From Buttiauxella sp965119215 (GTDB lineage: Bacteria > Pseudomonadota > Gammaproteobacteria > Enterobacterales > Enterobacteriaceae): a DNA stretch of 64,000 bases. The notes below the pieces were generated by a model. The model made no database searches, was not told the DNA's origin, and saw only the letters and a program-made list of their open reading frames with translations. Within the stretch, counting starts at the first letter, position 1. Every line of letters begins with the position of its first letter. The translations under genes and the position numbers were made by a program. Location: NCBI GenBank assembly GCA_965119215.1, contig CBCPKK010000010.1:1-64000 (forward strand). The letters are read 5' to 3'. Shown one piece after another: positions 53,346-63,250 of the stretch.

Positions 53346-54185
53346 ATGGCAGAAGACTGGCTGGAGTTGCATCAACATGGCGAAACGGGCATTGAGACAA
53401 TTCAAGCCCATTTTGAGGGGCATGCCTACGATCCCCACTGGCACGACAGCTATCTGGTCGGCATAACGCTTGCGGGTACGCAGCAATTTCACTGCCGTCG
53501 CCAACGCCATCAGAGTACGCCCGGCGATGTCTTTTTGCTTGAGCCCGGCGAGATTCATGACGGCGACGCTCCGGTTGCCGGGGGCTTTACCTATTTGACT
53601 TTCTACCTCGACGAACAATGGCTGACTCGCACACTTCAGGGCCTGTTTGAAACGGTCCCTTCCAGTTATTCACTGCATTTCTCTCGCACCATTGCGCGTG
53701 AACCGCAACTTGCTCAGGCGATTTCTGGAACCTTTCATGCGCTGCACAGCGAAGAAATGAGGATTGTGCAGCAAAACACGATGGATAATCTTCTAGGACA
53801 GCTTACAGAGCATTGCCAGTGGCGTAAGCGCTTGCCACCGCGATTGCAGAGTTCGGCCATTGCCCATCGGGCCAGGGATTATCTCCATGCGCATATTGGT
53901 GACAATATTGGTTTGTCGGATCTGGCGCGGGAAACACAGACAGATAGATTTACGCTGTCTCGTTGTTTTAAAAGAGAGTTTCATATGGCGCCCCACGCCT
54001 GGCTAATCCAGTTGCGTCTTGCGCATGCCAGAGCGTTATTGGCGAAGGGGGAGCATCCTGTAAACGTTGCAGCGGCGTTAGGGTTTGCCGATCAAAGCCA
54101 TTTAGGGCGATGGTTCCAGCGTGCCTATCGGCTAACGCCAGCCCACTACCGCAGGTTGTGCACAAATCTTCCAGACTTGCCTTAG
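53346..54185 (+). CDS. AraC-family transcriptional regulator
   Basis: A 279-aa AraC regulator with an N-terminal cupin-type sensing domain (HWHDSYLVGITLAG and PGEIHDG) and two C-terminal helix-turn-helix motifs (LSDLARETQTDRFTLSRCFKREF; VNVAAALGFADQSHLGRWFQRAY). AGGAGGGGAT precedes the ATG. It lies 48 bases before a LysE-type exporter on the same strand and probably controls it, in response to an amino acid or similar compound. Confidence 0.9.
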   Translation: MAEDWLELHQHGETGIETIQAHFEGHAYDPHWHDSYLVGITLAGTQQFHCRRQRHQSTPGDVFLLEPGEIHDGDAPVAGGFTYLTFYLDEQWLTRTLQGLFETVPSSYSLHFSRTIAREPQLAQAISGTFHALHSEEMRIVQQNTMDNLLGQLTEHCQWRKRLPPRLQSSAIAHRARDYLHAHIGDNIGLSDLARETQTDRFTLSRCFKREFHMAPHAWLIQLRLAHARALLAKGEHPVNVAAALGFADQSHLGRWFQRAYRLTPAHYRRLCTNLPDLP

Positions 54186-54233
54186 AAAAGAGTCAAAAGT
54201 CAGGGTTTAGACCACGAAGGGAGTTTCTGAACC

Positions 54234-54836
54234 ATGAGTCAGTTGTATTCATCCGCACCGTTTTTACTTTTCGCTTTCGTCGCATCAATCACCCCTGGGC
54301 CGACCAATATTTTGATTCTGGCAAGTAGTCGGCGCTTCGGCGTGAAAGCGACTCTCCCGGCGGTTGTGGGCGCTTGCATCACGGCTAGTTTTATCGTGTT
54401 TATTTCGGGGACAGGCGCGGGCGAGATGCTACGGGACTATTCTCTGGTGCGGGACGTGATGAGTTGGGCGGGAGCATTATGGTTAAGCTGGTTGAGTTGG
54501 CAGCTTTTTACTGCGCCTGCTGTGAATTTGGCTGATAAGGTCGAGAAGCCATTTAGCTGCCGTGCGGCGGCACTCTTGCAGCTGATTAATCCTAAAACCT
54601 GGATGATGGCGCTGGCGGTCGTTAGCCTGTTTGCCCCACAAAGCGTGCATCCGCTGAAGGATGTGTCGCTACTCTCCACTTGGTTTTTACTGATTTCGCT
54701 GGTCTGTTTGAGCTGTTGGGCATTTTTGGGAAAAGCGGTTACCAGACTGTTTCGCACAACGACATCACTCATCTGGTTTCAACGCGTGATGGCATTGTGC
54801 TTGCTGGTGTCTGCCTGGGCCGGGTTCATGGGCTGA
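54234..54836 (+). CDS. LysE/RhtB-family exporter
   Basis: A 200-aa membrane protein with six predicted segments and the family start FVASITPGPTNILILASS. LysE/RhtB members export amino acids. It follows an AraC regulator and ends two bases before the convergent yjdC gene. Confidence 0.88.
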   Translation: MSQLYSSAPFLLFAFVASITPGPTNILILASSRRFGVKATLPAVVGACITASFIVFISGTGAGEMLRDYSLVRDVMSWAGALWLSWLSWQLFTAPAVNLADKVEKPFSCRAAALLQLINPKTWMMALAVVSLFAPQSVHPLKDVSLLSTWFLLISLVCLSCWAFLGKAVTRLFRTTTSLIWFQRVMALCLLVSAWAGFMG

Positions 54837-54838
54837 TA

Positions 54839-55414
54839 TCAGGTCAGTGCACCACCTTGTCGGCACTGGGCGAATCGCAGAATGTCTTCGGCCAGGCTAC
54901 GGGCGGTTTCAATGTCTGCCTGGCTCCGTTTGACCAGCAAACGGCTCAGGCAACCTTCGAGCACCAGTTCCATTTGATGCGCCACCATCGTTGGGTCGTC
55001 GACTTCCAGTTGCATGAGGATTTCATGAGTAAATTCCCATGCTGCTTTTTTCTGCTGATCGGCCAACTGGTGAATCGGGTGCGACGCATCCGGATAAAAC
55101 GTGCAGGCGGCGATAAACAGGCAGCCAGGATAGCGATCGTTATTGACGCACTCGGTCAACGCCTGATAACGCTTCAACAGTTTTTGTTCGAGCGATAACT
55201 CTTCGTTGAGCATCAACTGGCGGCGCCAGACATCAACTTGCTGGCTCAGATAACGCATGGCGTCGTAGAGCAACGCTTCAGAGTCTGGCCAGAAGTTCCT
55301 GATTTCATTTGCCGGATAGTTAGCCTCAGTGGCGACCATCTCAAGGGTGGTGCTGGCAAGTCCCTCACGTTCAAGGACGTGTAGGGCATGCTCAAGTACG
55401 TCTTCGCGTTGCAC
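54839..55414 (-). CDS. yjdC: TetR-family regulator YjdC
   Basis: A 191-aa regulator, the E. coli length. The helix-turn-helix is around STTLEMVATEANYPANEIRNFW and the C-terminal domain ends EDILRFAQCRQGGALT, as in E. coli. It lies 46 bases after dsbD on the same strand; its targets are unknown. Confidence 0.93.
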   Translation of the reverse strand: MQREDVLEHALHVLEREGLASTTLEMVATEANYPANEIRNFWPDSEALLYDAMRYLSQQVDVWRRQLMLNEELSLEQKLLKRYQALTECVNNDRYPGCLFIAACTFYPDASHPIHQLADQQKKAAWEFTHEILMQLEVDDPTMVAHQMELVLEGCLSRLLVKRSQADIETARSLAEDILRFAQCRQGGALT

Positions 55415-55460
55415 GGTTATCTCCTCCGTCGTTCAACGGTATGTCCCACATTAGTGTTGT

Positions 55461-57167
55461 TTACTGCGCGTGATTGCGCAAATGCGTACGGAAAGTGTCG
55501 GCATCCATAAAGCCGGTAACGCGTGCTTTGGGCTGTTCCTGTCCCGTTGTATCAAAGAACAGAATGGTTGGCAGCCCTAAAACCTGCAAATGCTTTAACA
55601 ACGCCGCATCTTGCGCGTTATTGGCGGTGACGTCGGCCTGAAGTAACACGGTGTTTGCCAGTTGCTGCTGTACCTGCGGGTCACTGAACGTATATTTCTC
55701 AAACTCTTTGCAAGCCACGCACCAGTCGGCGTAGAAGTCGAGCATCACCGGTTTGCCTTTCGCATTGGCAAGCGCCTGGTCTAGTTGCTCAACGTTGGCA
55801 ATTTTCGTGAAATTGAGATGCGCCTGGCTGGTGGTTACCGAGGTACCAAATGCCCAGTCTTGCAGAGGGCGGGCGCATACCAGCGCGGCACCAAGCAGGA
55901 TTATCTGCACTATACGCATCCACGATTTGCTGGCTTGTAGACTGGTGATAAATGCCCAGCTAAAGAACGCGACGCCCAGCAAACCCCAGAGCCGAATACC
56001 CCAGCTATCGCCCAGGATTCGTTCCAGCAGGAAGACCGGCAGTGCCAGGATCACAAAGCCAAATGCGATTTTGACGGTTTCCATCCACGGGCCACTTTTT
56101 GGTAGTAGACGGTTGCCGAAAACGGTGATCAGCATCAGCGGTAAGCCCATGCCCAGGGCATAAAGATACAGCGTGCCGCCGCCCAGCCACATGTTCCCAC
56201 TCTGAGCGATGTACAACAAAATGGCACTCAGCGGCGCGGTGGTGCAAGGCGAACAAATTAATCCGGCCAATGCCCCCATCGCAAAAACACCGCCCGCTGA
56301 ACCGCCTTGCTGGCGATTACTCATCAATGTGAGGCGAGTTTGCAACGTTGACGGTAGTTGCAGGGTAAACAGCCCAAACATTGATGCGGCAAGCAGCACA
56401 AACAGCGCAGACAGGCCGATAAGCACGTAAGGGTGTTGCAACGCGGCCTGGAATTGCAGCCCGGCAGCAGCGACCACAAGACCCAACGCGGTATACGTGA
56501 GCGCCATCCCTTGAACGTAGATAAAGGTCAGAAGCAGGGCGCGAGCCGTGGATAAGCGCTGTTTGCCACCGAGCACGATGCCGGAAATCAGCGGGTACAT
56601 CGGTAGTACGCAAGGCGTGAAGGCGATGCCGATACCGATTAAGAATGCCCAAAGTGCCGAGAACGGGAGTTGAGCGGGTGCGGTGCTGGTTTGTTCCTTT
56701 TCCTGGGGAAGAGGGGTAGAGCTAGTTTCGCCAGATGTAGCGACCACTTCACTCAACGGAACAACACGCGTTTCCGGCGGATAGCAGAATCCAGCTTCCG
56801 CACAGCCCTGCCAGGTCACGCTAATCGTCGCCCCTTTGGCGGCAGAATGAATCGTTACCGGCAGATTGAGCTGTTGGGTGTAAATCTCGGTTTTGCCGTA
56901 GAACTCATCTTCGTGCCAGGTGCCTTTCGGCAACTCCAGCGGAGCCAGTTCGGCCTGCGCGGGGTTGAGTTTGATCTGTTGGCGATAAAGGTAGTAACCC
57001 GGTTTTATCTGCCAGTTCAGGTTGAGCTGGTTTTCAGATTGCTGAAAATCGAACGCAAAAGCCTGATCGACAGGAACAAATTGAGATTTGCTCTGGCTAT
57101 CGAACAGACCTGCAAAAGCGTGTGAGCTGAATAGCGCAAAAATTAGCGCAAAGATGCGTAGATCCAT
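55461..57167 (-). CDS. dsbD: Thiol:disulfide interchange protein DsbD
   Basis: A 568-aa inner-membrane protein that moves electrons from cytoplasmic thioredoxin to periplasmic DsbC, DsbG and CcmG. The signal peptide ends AFA-GLF. The three cysteine pairs are present: CAEAGFC in the N-terminal domain, PCVLP and the SPCTT region in the membrane domain, and CVAC in the C-terminal thioredoxin domain. In E. coli cutA comes directly upstream, but here only 136 bases without a gene separate dsbD from dcuA. Confidence 0.96.
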   Translation of the reverse strand: MDLRIFALIFALFSSHAFAGLFDSQSKSQFVPVDQAFAFDFQQSENQLNLNWQIKPGYYLYRQQIKLNPAQAELAPLELPKGTWHEDEFYGKTEIYTQQLNLPVTIHSAAKGATISVTWQGCAEAGFCYPPETRVVPLSEVVATSGETSSTPLPQEKEQTSTAPAQLPFSALWAFLIGIGIAFTPCVLPMYPLISGIVLGGKQRLSTARALLLTFIYVQGMALTYTALGLVVAAAGLQFQAALQHPYVLIGLSALFVLLAASMFGLFTLQLPSTLQTRLTLMSNRQQGGSAGGVFAMGALAGLICSPCTTAPLSAILLYIAQSGNMWLGGGTLYLYALGMGLPLMLITVFGNRLLPKSGPWMETVKIAFGFVILALPVFLLERILGDSWGIRLWGLLGVAFFSWAFITSLQASKSWMRIVQIILLGAALVCARPLQDWAFGTSVTTSQAHLNFTKIANVEQLDQALANAKGKPVMLDFYADWCVACKEFEKYTFSDPQVQQQLANTVLLQADVTANNAQDAALLKHLQVLGLPTILFFDTTGQEQPKARVTGFMDADTFRTHLRNHAQ

Positions 57168-57267
57168 GAGAGGTAGTCACTATCTCCGTGGGTAACTGGC
57201 AAAACCAGTAATTCAGGGGTTTGGGAAACAGCGGTTGACTATAGCATGGCGGAGGGAGGGGAGGTGT

Positions 57268-57295
57268 TAAACGGGCCGCAGCGCGACCCGTGTTT
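57268..57295 (-). terminator. Weak hairpin after dcuA
   Basis: ACGGG (57271-57275) pairs with CCCGT (57287-57291), and in the minus-strand direction TTTAA follows. The T run is short, so termination is only likely. Confidence 0.4.
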
Positions 57296-57303
57296 TAAAA
57301 GAT

Positions 57304-58605
57304 TTACAGAACCATGCCACCGACGATGAAGCCGAGGATGACGCACAGTGATATAGCAATCACACCTGGAACCAGGAACGCATGGTTAAACACGTACTTA
57401 CCGATGCGCGTTGAACCGGTGTCATCCATTTCTACCGCCGCCAACAGCGTTGGATAGGTTGGCAGAACGAACAGCGCAGAAACGGCGGCGAACGATGCAA
57501 TGGCGGTCAGCGGGCTAACACCGAGCATTAACGCGGCTGGCATCAATGCTTTGGTTGTCGCTGCCTGGGAATACAGCAGAGTCGCCGCGAAGAACAGTAC
57601 GACGGCCAGCAACCACGGATAACCTTGCAGCAGGTCGCCCGCGAAGCCCTGGATATCCTGAATATGGTTTTTGACGAAGGTATCGCCAAGCCATGCCACA
57701 CCCAGCACGCAGACACAGGCACTCATGCCCGATTTAAAGGTGCTGGCGTTGAGGATTTCGCCAGTATCAATTTTACAGGTGACGCAGATAAGCGTGGCGA
57801 TGGTCAGCATGAACACCACAATCGCTTCGTTACGTGGCAGCACTGGGTTTTGAATCAGGCCAACGGTGTCGCTGATGGCTGTAGCGTAGAACATGACCGC
57901 CACAATACCGATCAGGAATAAGTACAGCGAGCGTTTGGCGTGAGGCTTCAGTTCGAAGACCTGGCTGCCGCGCAGTTGCACTTCACCTTTAGCCAGACGC
58001 TCCTGATAAATCGGATCGTCTTTCAGCTCACAGCCGAGGAAGTTACAGACGATAGCCGTCAGCATAACGGCAACCAGCGTAACCGGAATACAAATTCCCA
58101 GCAGAGTCAGGTAGCTCACGCCCAGCGGTTCAAGAATACCGGCGAAGAAGACCACGGCTGCAGAAATCGGTGAGGCAGTAATCGCGATTTGCGAGGCGAC
58201 CACGGCAATAGACAGCGGACGAGAAGGACGGATGCCTTGCTCTTTCGCTACTTCGGTAATGACTGGCAGAGTGGAGAATGCGGTGTGACCTGTGCCCGCC
58301 AGAACGGTCATAAACCATGTCACGAGCGGGGCGAGGAAGGTGATGTATTTTGGATGACGGCGCAGCAGCTTTTCTGCGAGGCTGACGAGGTAATCCATCC
58401 CGCCTGCCACCTGCATTGCGGCAATGGCGGCAATAACAGCCATAATAATTTCGATGACATCAAACGGGATAGCGCCGGGCTTAACCTGGAAGATAAGGGT
58501 TAAAACCAGCACACCAAAACCGCCAGCAAAGCCAATGCCTATGCCGCCGAGTCTGGCCCCAAGATATATCGCTAACAGCACGATGACGAGTTCTGCTCCA
58601 AACAT
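57304..58605 (-). CDS. dcuA: Anaerobic C4-dicarboxylate transporter DcuA
   Basis: A 433-aa membrane protein, the E. coli length, starting MFGAELVIVLLAIYLGARLGGIG. It exchanges fumarate, aspartate, malate and succinate, mainly in anaerobic growth. It lies after aspA, which makes fumarate from aspartate, and the pair supports fumarate respiration. A terminator between the two allows only partial readthrough. Confidence 0.96.
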   Translation of the reverse strand: MFGAELVIVLLAIYLGARLGGIGIGFAGGFGVLVLTLIFQVKPGAIPFDVIEIIMAVIAAIAAMQVAGGMDYLVSLAEKLLRRHPKYITFLAPLVTWFMTVLAGTGHTAFSTLPVITEVAKEQGIRPSRPLSIAVVASQIAITASPISAAVVFFAGILEPLGVSYLTLLGICIPVTLVAVMLTAIVCNFLGCELKDDPIYQERLAKGEVQLRGSQVFELKPHAKRSLYLFLIGIVAVMFYATAISDTVGLIQNPVLPRNEAIVVFMLTIATLICVTCKIDTGEILNASTFKSGMSACVCVLGVAWLGDTFVKNHIQDIQGFAGDLLQGYPWLLAVVLFFAATLLYSQAATTKALMPAALMLGVSPLTAIASFAAVSALFVLPTYPTLLAAVEMDDTGSTRIGKYVFNHAFLVPGVIAISLCVILGFIVGGMVL

Positions 58606-58670
58606 GATTGCCTTCCTTGAGTTTGATTATTTGATGATTATTTGTTGTGTTTTTGTTGTTAGCACAAATG

Positions 58671-58700
58671 AAAAAGGCACGTCCAATGGACGTGCCTTTT
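58671..58700. terminator. Strong hairpin between aspA and dcuA
   Basis: GGCACGTCC (58676-58684), loop AAT and GGACGTGCC (58688-58696) pair perfectly. T runs lie on both sides, so it terminates aspA on the minus strand and could work in either direction. Confidence 0.85.
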
Positions 58701-58717
58701 ATTAGCTACCGGAAAGT

Positions 58718-60154
58718 CTACTGTTCACTTTCATCAGTATAACGCTTCGCTTTATAAACAGGGTGCATCAGGTTATTGATGGAGAAAATATCGTCCAGCT
58801 CGGCTTCGGTAAGCAGGCCGCGCTCCAGCACGACTTCACGCACGCTCTTACCGGTTTCTGCACAAATCTTCCCAACGATATCGCCATTGTGGTGGCCAAT
58901 GAACGGGTTCAGATAAGTCACGATACCAATCGAGTTGTAGACGTAGTTTTCGCACACTTCTTTATTAGCGGTAATGCCGTTAATGCATTTTTCCAGCAGG
59001 TTGTAGCAGGCGTTGGTCAGGATATGAATGGACTCAAACATGGCCTGGCCAATCACTGGCTCCATTACGTTTAGCTGCAACTGACCGGCTTCGGAAGCCA
59101 TGGTCACGGTGATGTCGTTGCCAATCACTTTGAAGCAAACCTGGTTAACCACTTCTGGAATGACCGGGTTAACTTTGGCAGGCATGATAGAAGAGCCCGC
59201 TTGCAGTTCTGGTAAATTGATTTCGTTCAGGCCAGAGCGTGGGCCGGAGGAGAGCAGGCGAAGGTCATTACAGATCTTCGACATTTTCACCGCCAGGCGC
59301 TTGAGCGAGCTGTGAACCATAACGTAAGCGCCGCAGTCGGAAGTCGCTTCAATCAGGTCTTCCGCCGGAACGCATGGCAGGTTGCTGACTTCCGCCAGTT
59401 TCTGCACTGCCAGTTGCTGATAACCTTCTGGTGTGTTCAGACGTGTACCGATAGCGGTCGCGCCGAGGTTCACTTCCAGCAGCAGTTCTGCGGTGCGCAG
59501 CAGGTTGCGAGTTTCTTCATTCAACAAGACGTTGAAAGCATGGAATTCCTGGCCCAGCGTCATTGGTACGGCATCTTGTAACTGGGTACGGCCCATTTTC
59601 AGGATGTTTTCGAACTCAACCGCTTTGCGCTGGAAGCCATCGCCTAACTGATTGATGGCATCAATCAGTTTCACAATAGAGGCGTACACCGCGATGCGGA
59701 AACCGGTTGGGTAAGCATCGTTGGTGGACTGGCATTTGTTCACATGGTCGTTTGGATTCAGGTACTGGTACTCACCTTTCTGGTGGCCCATCAGCTCAAG
59801 CCCAATGTTGGCGAGCACTTCGTTGGTATTCATGTTGACGGAGGTACCGGCACCGCCCTGGTAAACGTCAACCGGGAATTGGTCCATACATTTGCCGTTA
59901 TTAAGCACTTCATCACAGGCCTGGATGATGGTGTTTGCGATGCTTTTCGGAATGGTTTGCAACTCCTTGTTTGCCATTGCCGCTGCTTTCTTGACCATTA
60001 CCATACCGCGAACAAATTCAGGTATGTCACTGATTTTGTTGTTGCTTATGTAGAAATTTTCAATCGCTCTCAGAGTGTGAACACCATAATAGGCATCCGC
60101 TGGCACTTCCCTGGTACCCAACAAGTCTTCTTCGATACGAATGTTATTTAACAT
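58718..60154 (-). CDS. aspA: Aspartate ammonia-lyase AspA
   Basis: A 478-aa enzyme, the E. coli length, converting aspartate to fumarate and ammonia. The signature GSSIMPAKVNP with the catalytic Ser loop is intact. The start MLNNIRIEEDLLG (60154) follows AGAAGG; the 22-codon upstream extension is not conserved. Confidence 0.97.
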   Translation of the reverse strand: MLNNIRIEEDLLGTREVPADAYYGVHTLRAIENFYISNNKISDIPEFVRGMVMVKKAAAMANKELQTIPKSIANTIIQACDEVLNNGKCMDQFPVDVYQGGAGTSVNMNTNEVLANIGLELMGHQKGEYQYLNPNDHVNKCQSTNDAYPTGFRIAVYASIVKLIDAINQLGDGFQRKAVEFENILKMGRTQLQDAVPMTLGQEFHAFNVLLNEETRNLLRTAELLLEVNLGATAIGTRLNTPEGYQQLAVQKLAEVSNLPCVPAEDLIEATSDCGAYVMVHSSLKRLAVKMSKICNDLRLLSSGPRSGLNEINLPELQAGSSIMPAKVNPVIPEVVNQVCFKVIGNDITVTMASEAGQLQLNVMEPVIGQAMFESIHILTNACYNLLEKCINGITANKEVCENYVYNSIGIVTYLNPFIGHHNGDIVGKICAETGKSVREVVLERGLLTEAELDDIFSINNLMHPVYKAKRYTDESEQ

Positions 60155-60495
60155 GTGAACCTTCTTAATTAAAGCTGCCATTGATTGATCATTGCACACA
60201 CAGGATCTTTGGTTGTGCAATGAATAGACCGACGATTATGTCCATATTCGATCGTAATGCCGTGATGATATGCTGATGGTAGCGAAAAGCAGTAATCTGG
60301 ATCACTTATTAAAGCGCATCTCACATAACAATTATTAATATGTGATGTTGATCAATTGTTGAAAATTTCCAAAAAAATAATAAGGCATTTAGATTGATTT
60401 TTGACTAAAGCATCTCCATCTCTTTGGCTGTGCTTCATCGCTAACTTAATTCTTGCAAGTGCCTGCGGGGGCTTGCTCAACTACAGGAGTACACG
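60155..60495. promoter_or_regulatory. Divergent control region between aspA and fxsA
   Basis: About 340 AT-rich bases without a gene. TGTGATGTTGATCAAT at 60341-60356 resembles a CRP site (TGTGA and TCA at the right spacing) and overlaps an FNR-like TTGAT half. Control of aspA by CRP and of the aspA-dcuA region by oxygen is known in E. coli; this site assignment is tentative. Confidence 0.35.
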
Positions 60496-60981
60496 GTGCG
60501 CTGGATACCGTTAATTGCCGTTTTCCTCTATGTGTACATAGAGATTTCGTTATTTATTCAAGTGGCTCACGTCATGGGCGTTTTCCTGACGTTGATGCTG
60601 GTGATATTCACCTCAGTTATTGGTATGTCACTGGTTCGCAATCAGGGCTTTAAGAATTTCATGCTGATGCAGCAGAAAATGGCCGCAGGTGAGAGCCCAG
60701 CCGTTGAGATGATTAAAAGCGTTTCGCTGATCATCGCCGGTTTGCTGTTGTTGCTGCCAGGCTTCTTCACCGACTTCCTCGGTTTGCTGCTGTTGCTGCC
60801 ACCTGTGCAGAACCATCTGACATTGAAACTGATGCCGCATTTGCGTTTTTCACGCACTCCGGGCGGCGGTTTTAGCGCGGGAACGGGCGCTGGTTCGACG
60901 TTCGATGGCGAGTATCAGCGTAAAGATGATGCGCCGAAACAGCTCGACGACCATGACAACGACGATCGTCCCAATCGTTAA
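60496..60981 (+). CDS. fxsA: Membrane protein FxsA
   Basis: A 161-aa inner-membrane protein with about three to four segments near the N-terminus and middle, and a charged C-terminal tail ending DDHDNDDRPNR. The start is GTG at 60496 after CAGGAG. In E. coli extra FxsA relieves exclusion of phage T7 in F-carrying cells. The yjeH gene that follows it in E. coli is absent. Confidence 0.92.
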   Translation: MRWIPLIAVFLYVYIEISLFIQVAHVMGVFLTLMLVIFTSVIGMSLVRNQGFKNFMLMQQKMAAGESPAVEMIKSVSLIIAGLLLLLPGFFTDFLGLLLLLPPVQNHLTLKLMPHLRFSRTPGGGFSAGTGAGSTFDGEYQRKDDAPKQLDDHDNDDRPNR

Positions 60982-61005
60982 AAATCGAAAATTTTTTTGT
61001 TTTCC

Positions 61006-61036
61006 CCCTTGAAGGGGGGAAGGCGCATCCCCATCT
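61006..61036 (+). promoter_or_regulatory. Heat-shock (sigma-32) promoter of groESL
   Basis: CCCTTGAA (61006-61013) and CCCCATCT (61029-61036) match the sigma-32 -35 and -10 consensus, with 15 bases from TTGAA to CCCCAT. It is the same promoter as upstream of E. coli groES. Confidence 0.85.
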
Positions 61037-61119
61037 CTCAGGTCACCAGCCGATAACCCATTTTGGGCTCGGCGTTACCTAAACAACTGATAATGACTTT
61101 CTCAAAGGAGAGCTATCAC

Positions 61120-61413
61120 ATGAGCATTCGTCCATTACATGACCGCGTTATCGTCAAGCGTAAAGAAGTTGAATCTAAATCTGCGGGCGGCATCGTTCTG
61201 ACTGGCAGCGCAGCAGGCAAATCAACTCGTGGCGAAATCATCGCTGTCGGTAAGGGCCGTATTCTGGAAAACGGTAACGTGCAACCGCTGGACGTTAAAG
61301 TCGGCGACATCGTGATTTTCAACGATGGCTATGGCGTTAAGTCTGAGAAAATCGACAATGAAGAAGTGTTGATCATGTCAGAAAGCGACATCCTGGCAAT
61401 TGTTGAAGCGTAA
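61120..61413 (+). CDS. groS: Co-chaperonin GroES
   Basis: The 97-aa lid of the GroEL chamber, the E. coli length. The mobile loop is EVESKSAGGIVLTGSAAGKS. AAAGGAG precedes the ATG at 61120; the upstream in-frame extension runs into the leader and is not used. Co-transcribed with groL 38 bases downstream. Confidence 0.97.
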   Translation: MSIRPLHDRVIVKRKEVESKSAGGIVLTGSAAGKSTRGEIIAVGKGRILENGNVQPLDVKVGDIVIFNDGYGVKSEKIDNEEVLIMSESDILAIVEA

Positions 61414-61451
61414 TCCGCAAGCAAATTAAACGAATTTAAAGGAAAAGAAGA

Positions 61452-63092
61452 ATGGCAGCTAAAGAAGTAAAATTCGGTAACGACGCTCGTGTGAAAATGT
61501 TACGTGGCGTTAACGTACTGGCAGATGCAGTGAAAGTTACCCTCGGTCCTAAAGGCCGTAACGTAGTTCTGGATAAATCTTTCGGTGCACCGACTATCAC
61601 TAAAGATGGTGTTTCTGTAGCGCGTGAAATCGAACTGGAAGACAAGTTCGAAAACATGGGTGCGCAGATGGTTAAAGAAGTTGCCTCTAAAGCGAACGAC
61701 GCTGCGGGCGACGGTACCACTACTGCAACCGTTCTGGCTCAGTCCATCATCACCGAAGGCCTGAAAGCTGTTGCTGCAGGCATGAACCCAATGGACCTGA
61801 AACGCGGTATCGATAAAGCTGTTATCGCCGCTGTTGAAGAGCTGAAAGCACTGTCTGTTCCTTGCTCTGACTCTAAAGCAATCGCTCAGGTTGGTACTAT
61901 CTCTGCTAACTCCGACGAAACTGTTGGCCAACTTATCGCTGAAGCGATGGAGAAAGTAGGCAAAGAAGGCGTTATCACCGTTGAAGAAGGCACTGGCCTG
62001 CAAGACGAGCTGGACGTTGTAGAAGGTATGCAGTTTGACCGTGGCTACCTGTCTCCGTACTTCATCAACAAACCAGAAACCGGTTCAATCGAACTGGAAA
62101 GCCCGTTCATTCTGCTGGCTGACAAAAAAATCTCCAACATCCGTGAAATGCTGCCAGTTCTGGAAGCCGTTGCGAAAGCAGGCAAACCACTGCTGATCAT
62201 CGCTGAAGATGTTGAAGGCGAAGCGCTGGCAACTCTGGTTGTTAACACCATGCGTGGCATCGTGAAAGTGGCTGCTGTTAAAGCACCTGGCTTCGGCGAC
62301 CGTCGTAAAGCTATGCTGCAAGACATCGCAACTCTGACTGGCGGTACCGTCATCTCTGAAGAGATTGGTATGGAGCTGGAAAAAGCGACCCTGGAAGATC
62401 TGGGTACTGCTAAACGTATCGTTATCAACAAAGACACCACCACCATCATCGATGGTAATGGTGAAGAAGCCGCGATTCAGGGCCGTGTGACCCAGATTCG
62501 TCAGCAGATCGAAGAAGCAACTTCTGATTACGACCGTGAAAAACTGCAAGAGCGCGTAGCTAAACTGGCTGGCGGGGTTGCAGTAATCAAAGTCGGTGCT
62601 GCTACCGAAGTTGAAATGAAAGAGAAGAAAGCACGCGTTGAAGATGCCCTGCACGCTACCCGTGCTGCGGTTGAAGAAGGTGTGGTTGCCGGTGGTGGTG
62701 TTGCGCTGATTCGCGTAGCGTCAAAACTGTCTGAACTGCGTGGCCAGAACGAAGACCAGAACGTGGGTATCAAAGTTGCGCTGCGCGCAATGGAATCTCC
62801 ACTGCGTCAAATCGTTCTGAACTGCGGCGAAGAGCCATCTGTTGTTGCTAACAACGTGAAAGCGGGCGACGGTAACTACGGTTACAACGCAGCAACTGAA
62901 GAATACGGCAACATGATCGACATGGGTATCCTGGACCCAACCAAAGTAACGCGTTCTGCTCTGCAGTACGCAGCTTCTGTGGCGGGTCTGATGATTACCA
63001 CTGAGTGCATGATCACCGATCTGCCTAAAGGCGATGCTCCTGATTTAGGCGCAGGCATGGGCGGTATGGGTGGCATGGGCGGCATGATGTAA
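61452..63092 (+). CDS. groL: Chaperonin GroEL
   Basis: A 546-aa chaperonin subunit starting MAAKEVKFGNDARVKML. The ATP site includes GDGTTTATVLAQ, and the C-terminus ends in the GGM-rich repeat (GMGGMGGMGGMM) that lies inside the folding chamber. It is two residues shorter than E. coli GroEL, in the repeat tail. Codon use is strongly biased, as in highly expressed genes. Confidence 0.98.
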   Translation: MAAKEVKFGNDARVKMLRGVNVLADAVKVTLGPKGRNVVLDKSFGAPTITKDGVSVAREIELEDKFENMGAQMVKEVASKANDAAGDGTTTATVLAQSIITEGLKAVAAGMNPMDLKRGIDKAVIAAVEELKALSVPCSDSKAIAQVGTISANSDETVGQLIAEAMEKVGKEGVITVEEGTGLQDELDVVEGMQFDRGYLSPYFINKPETGSIELESPFILLADKKISNIREMLPVLEAVAKAGKPLLIIAEDVEGEALATLVVNTMRGIVKVAAVKAPGFGDRRKAMLQDIATLTGGTVISEEIGMELEKATLEDLGTAKRIVINKDTTTIIDGNGEEAAIQGRVTQIRQQIEEATSDYDREKLQERVAKLAGGVAVIKVGAATEVEMKEKKARVEDALHATRAAVEEGVVAGGGVALIRVASKLSELRGQNEDQNVGIKVALRAMESPLRQIVLNCGEEPSVVANNVKAGDGNYGYNAATEEYGNMIDMGILDPTKVTRSALQYAASVAGLMITTECMITDLPKGDAPDLGAGMGGMGGMGGMM

Positions 63093-63130
63093 TTGCCCCG
63101 ACACCTGGTGTGTTAATCACATCGTGTTAA

Positions 63131-63165
63131 GAAAACCCTCAGGCAGAAATGTCTGAGGGTTTTCT
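63131..63165 (+). terminator. Rho-independent terminator of groESL
   Basis: AAAACCCTCAG pairs with CTGAGGGTTTT around GCAGAAATGT, followed by CTCTTTTT. Confidence 0.88.
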
Positions 63166-63250
63166 CTTTTTGGCCGCAGTCTGGTATAAGATCTCACCGG
63201 GCAATGACGGCCCGCTACTTTTCAAGACAGCATTGATAACGGGGAACAAC

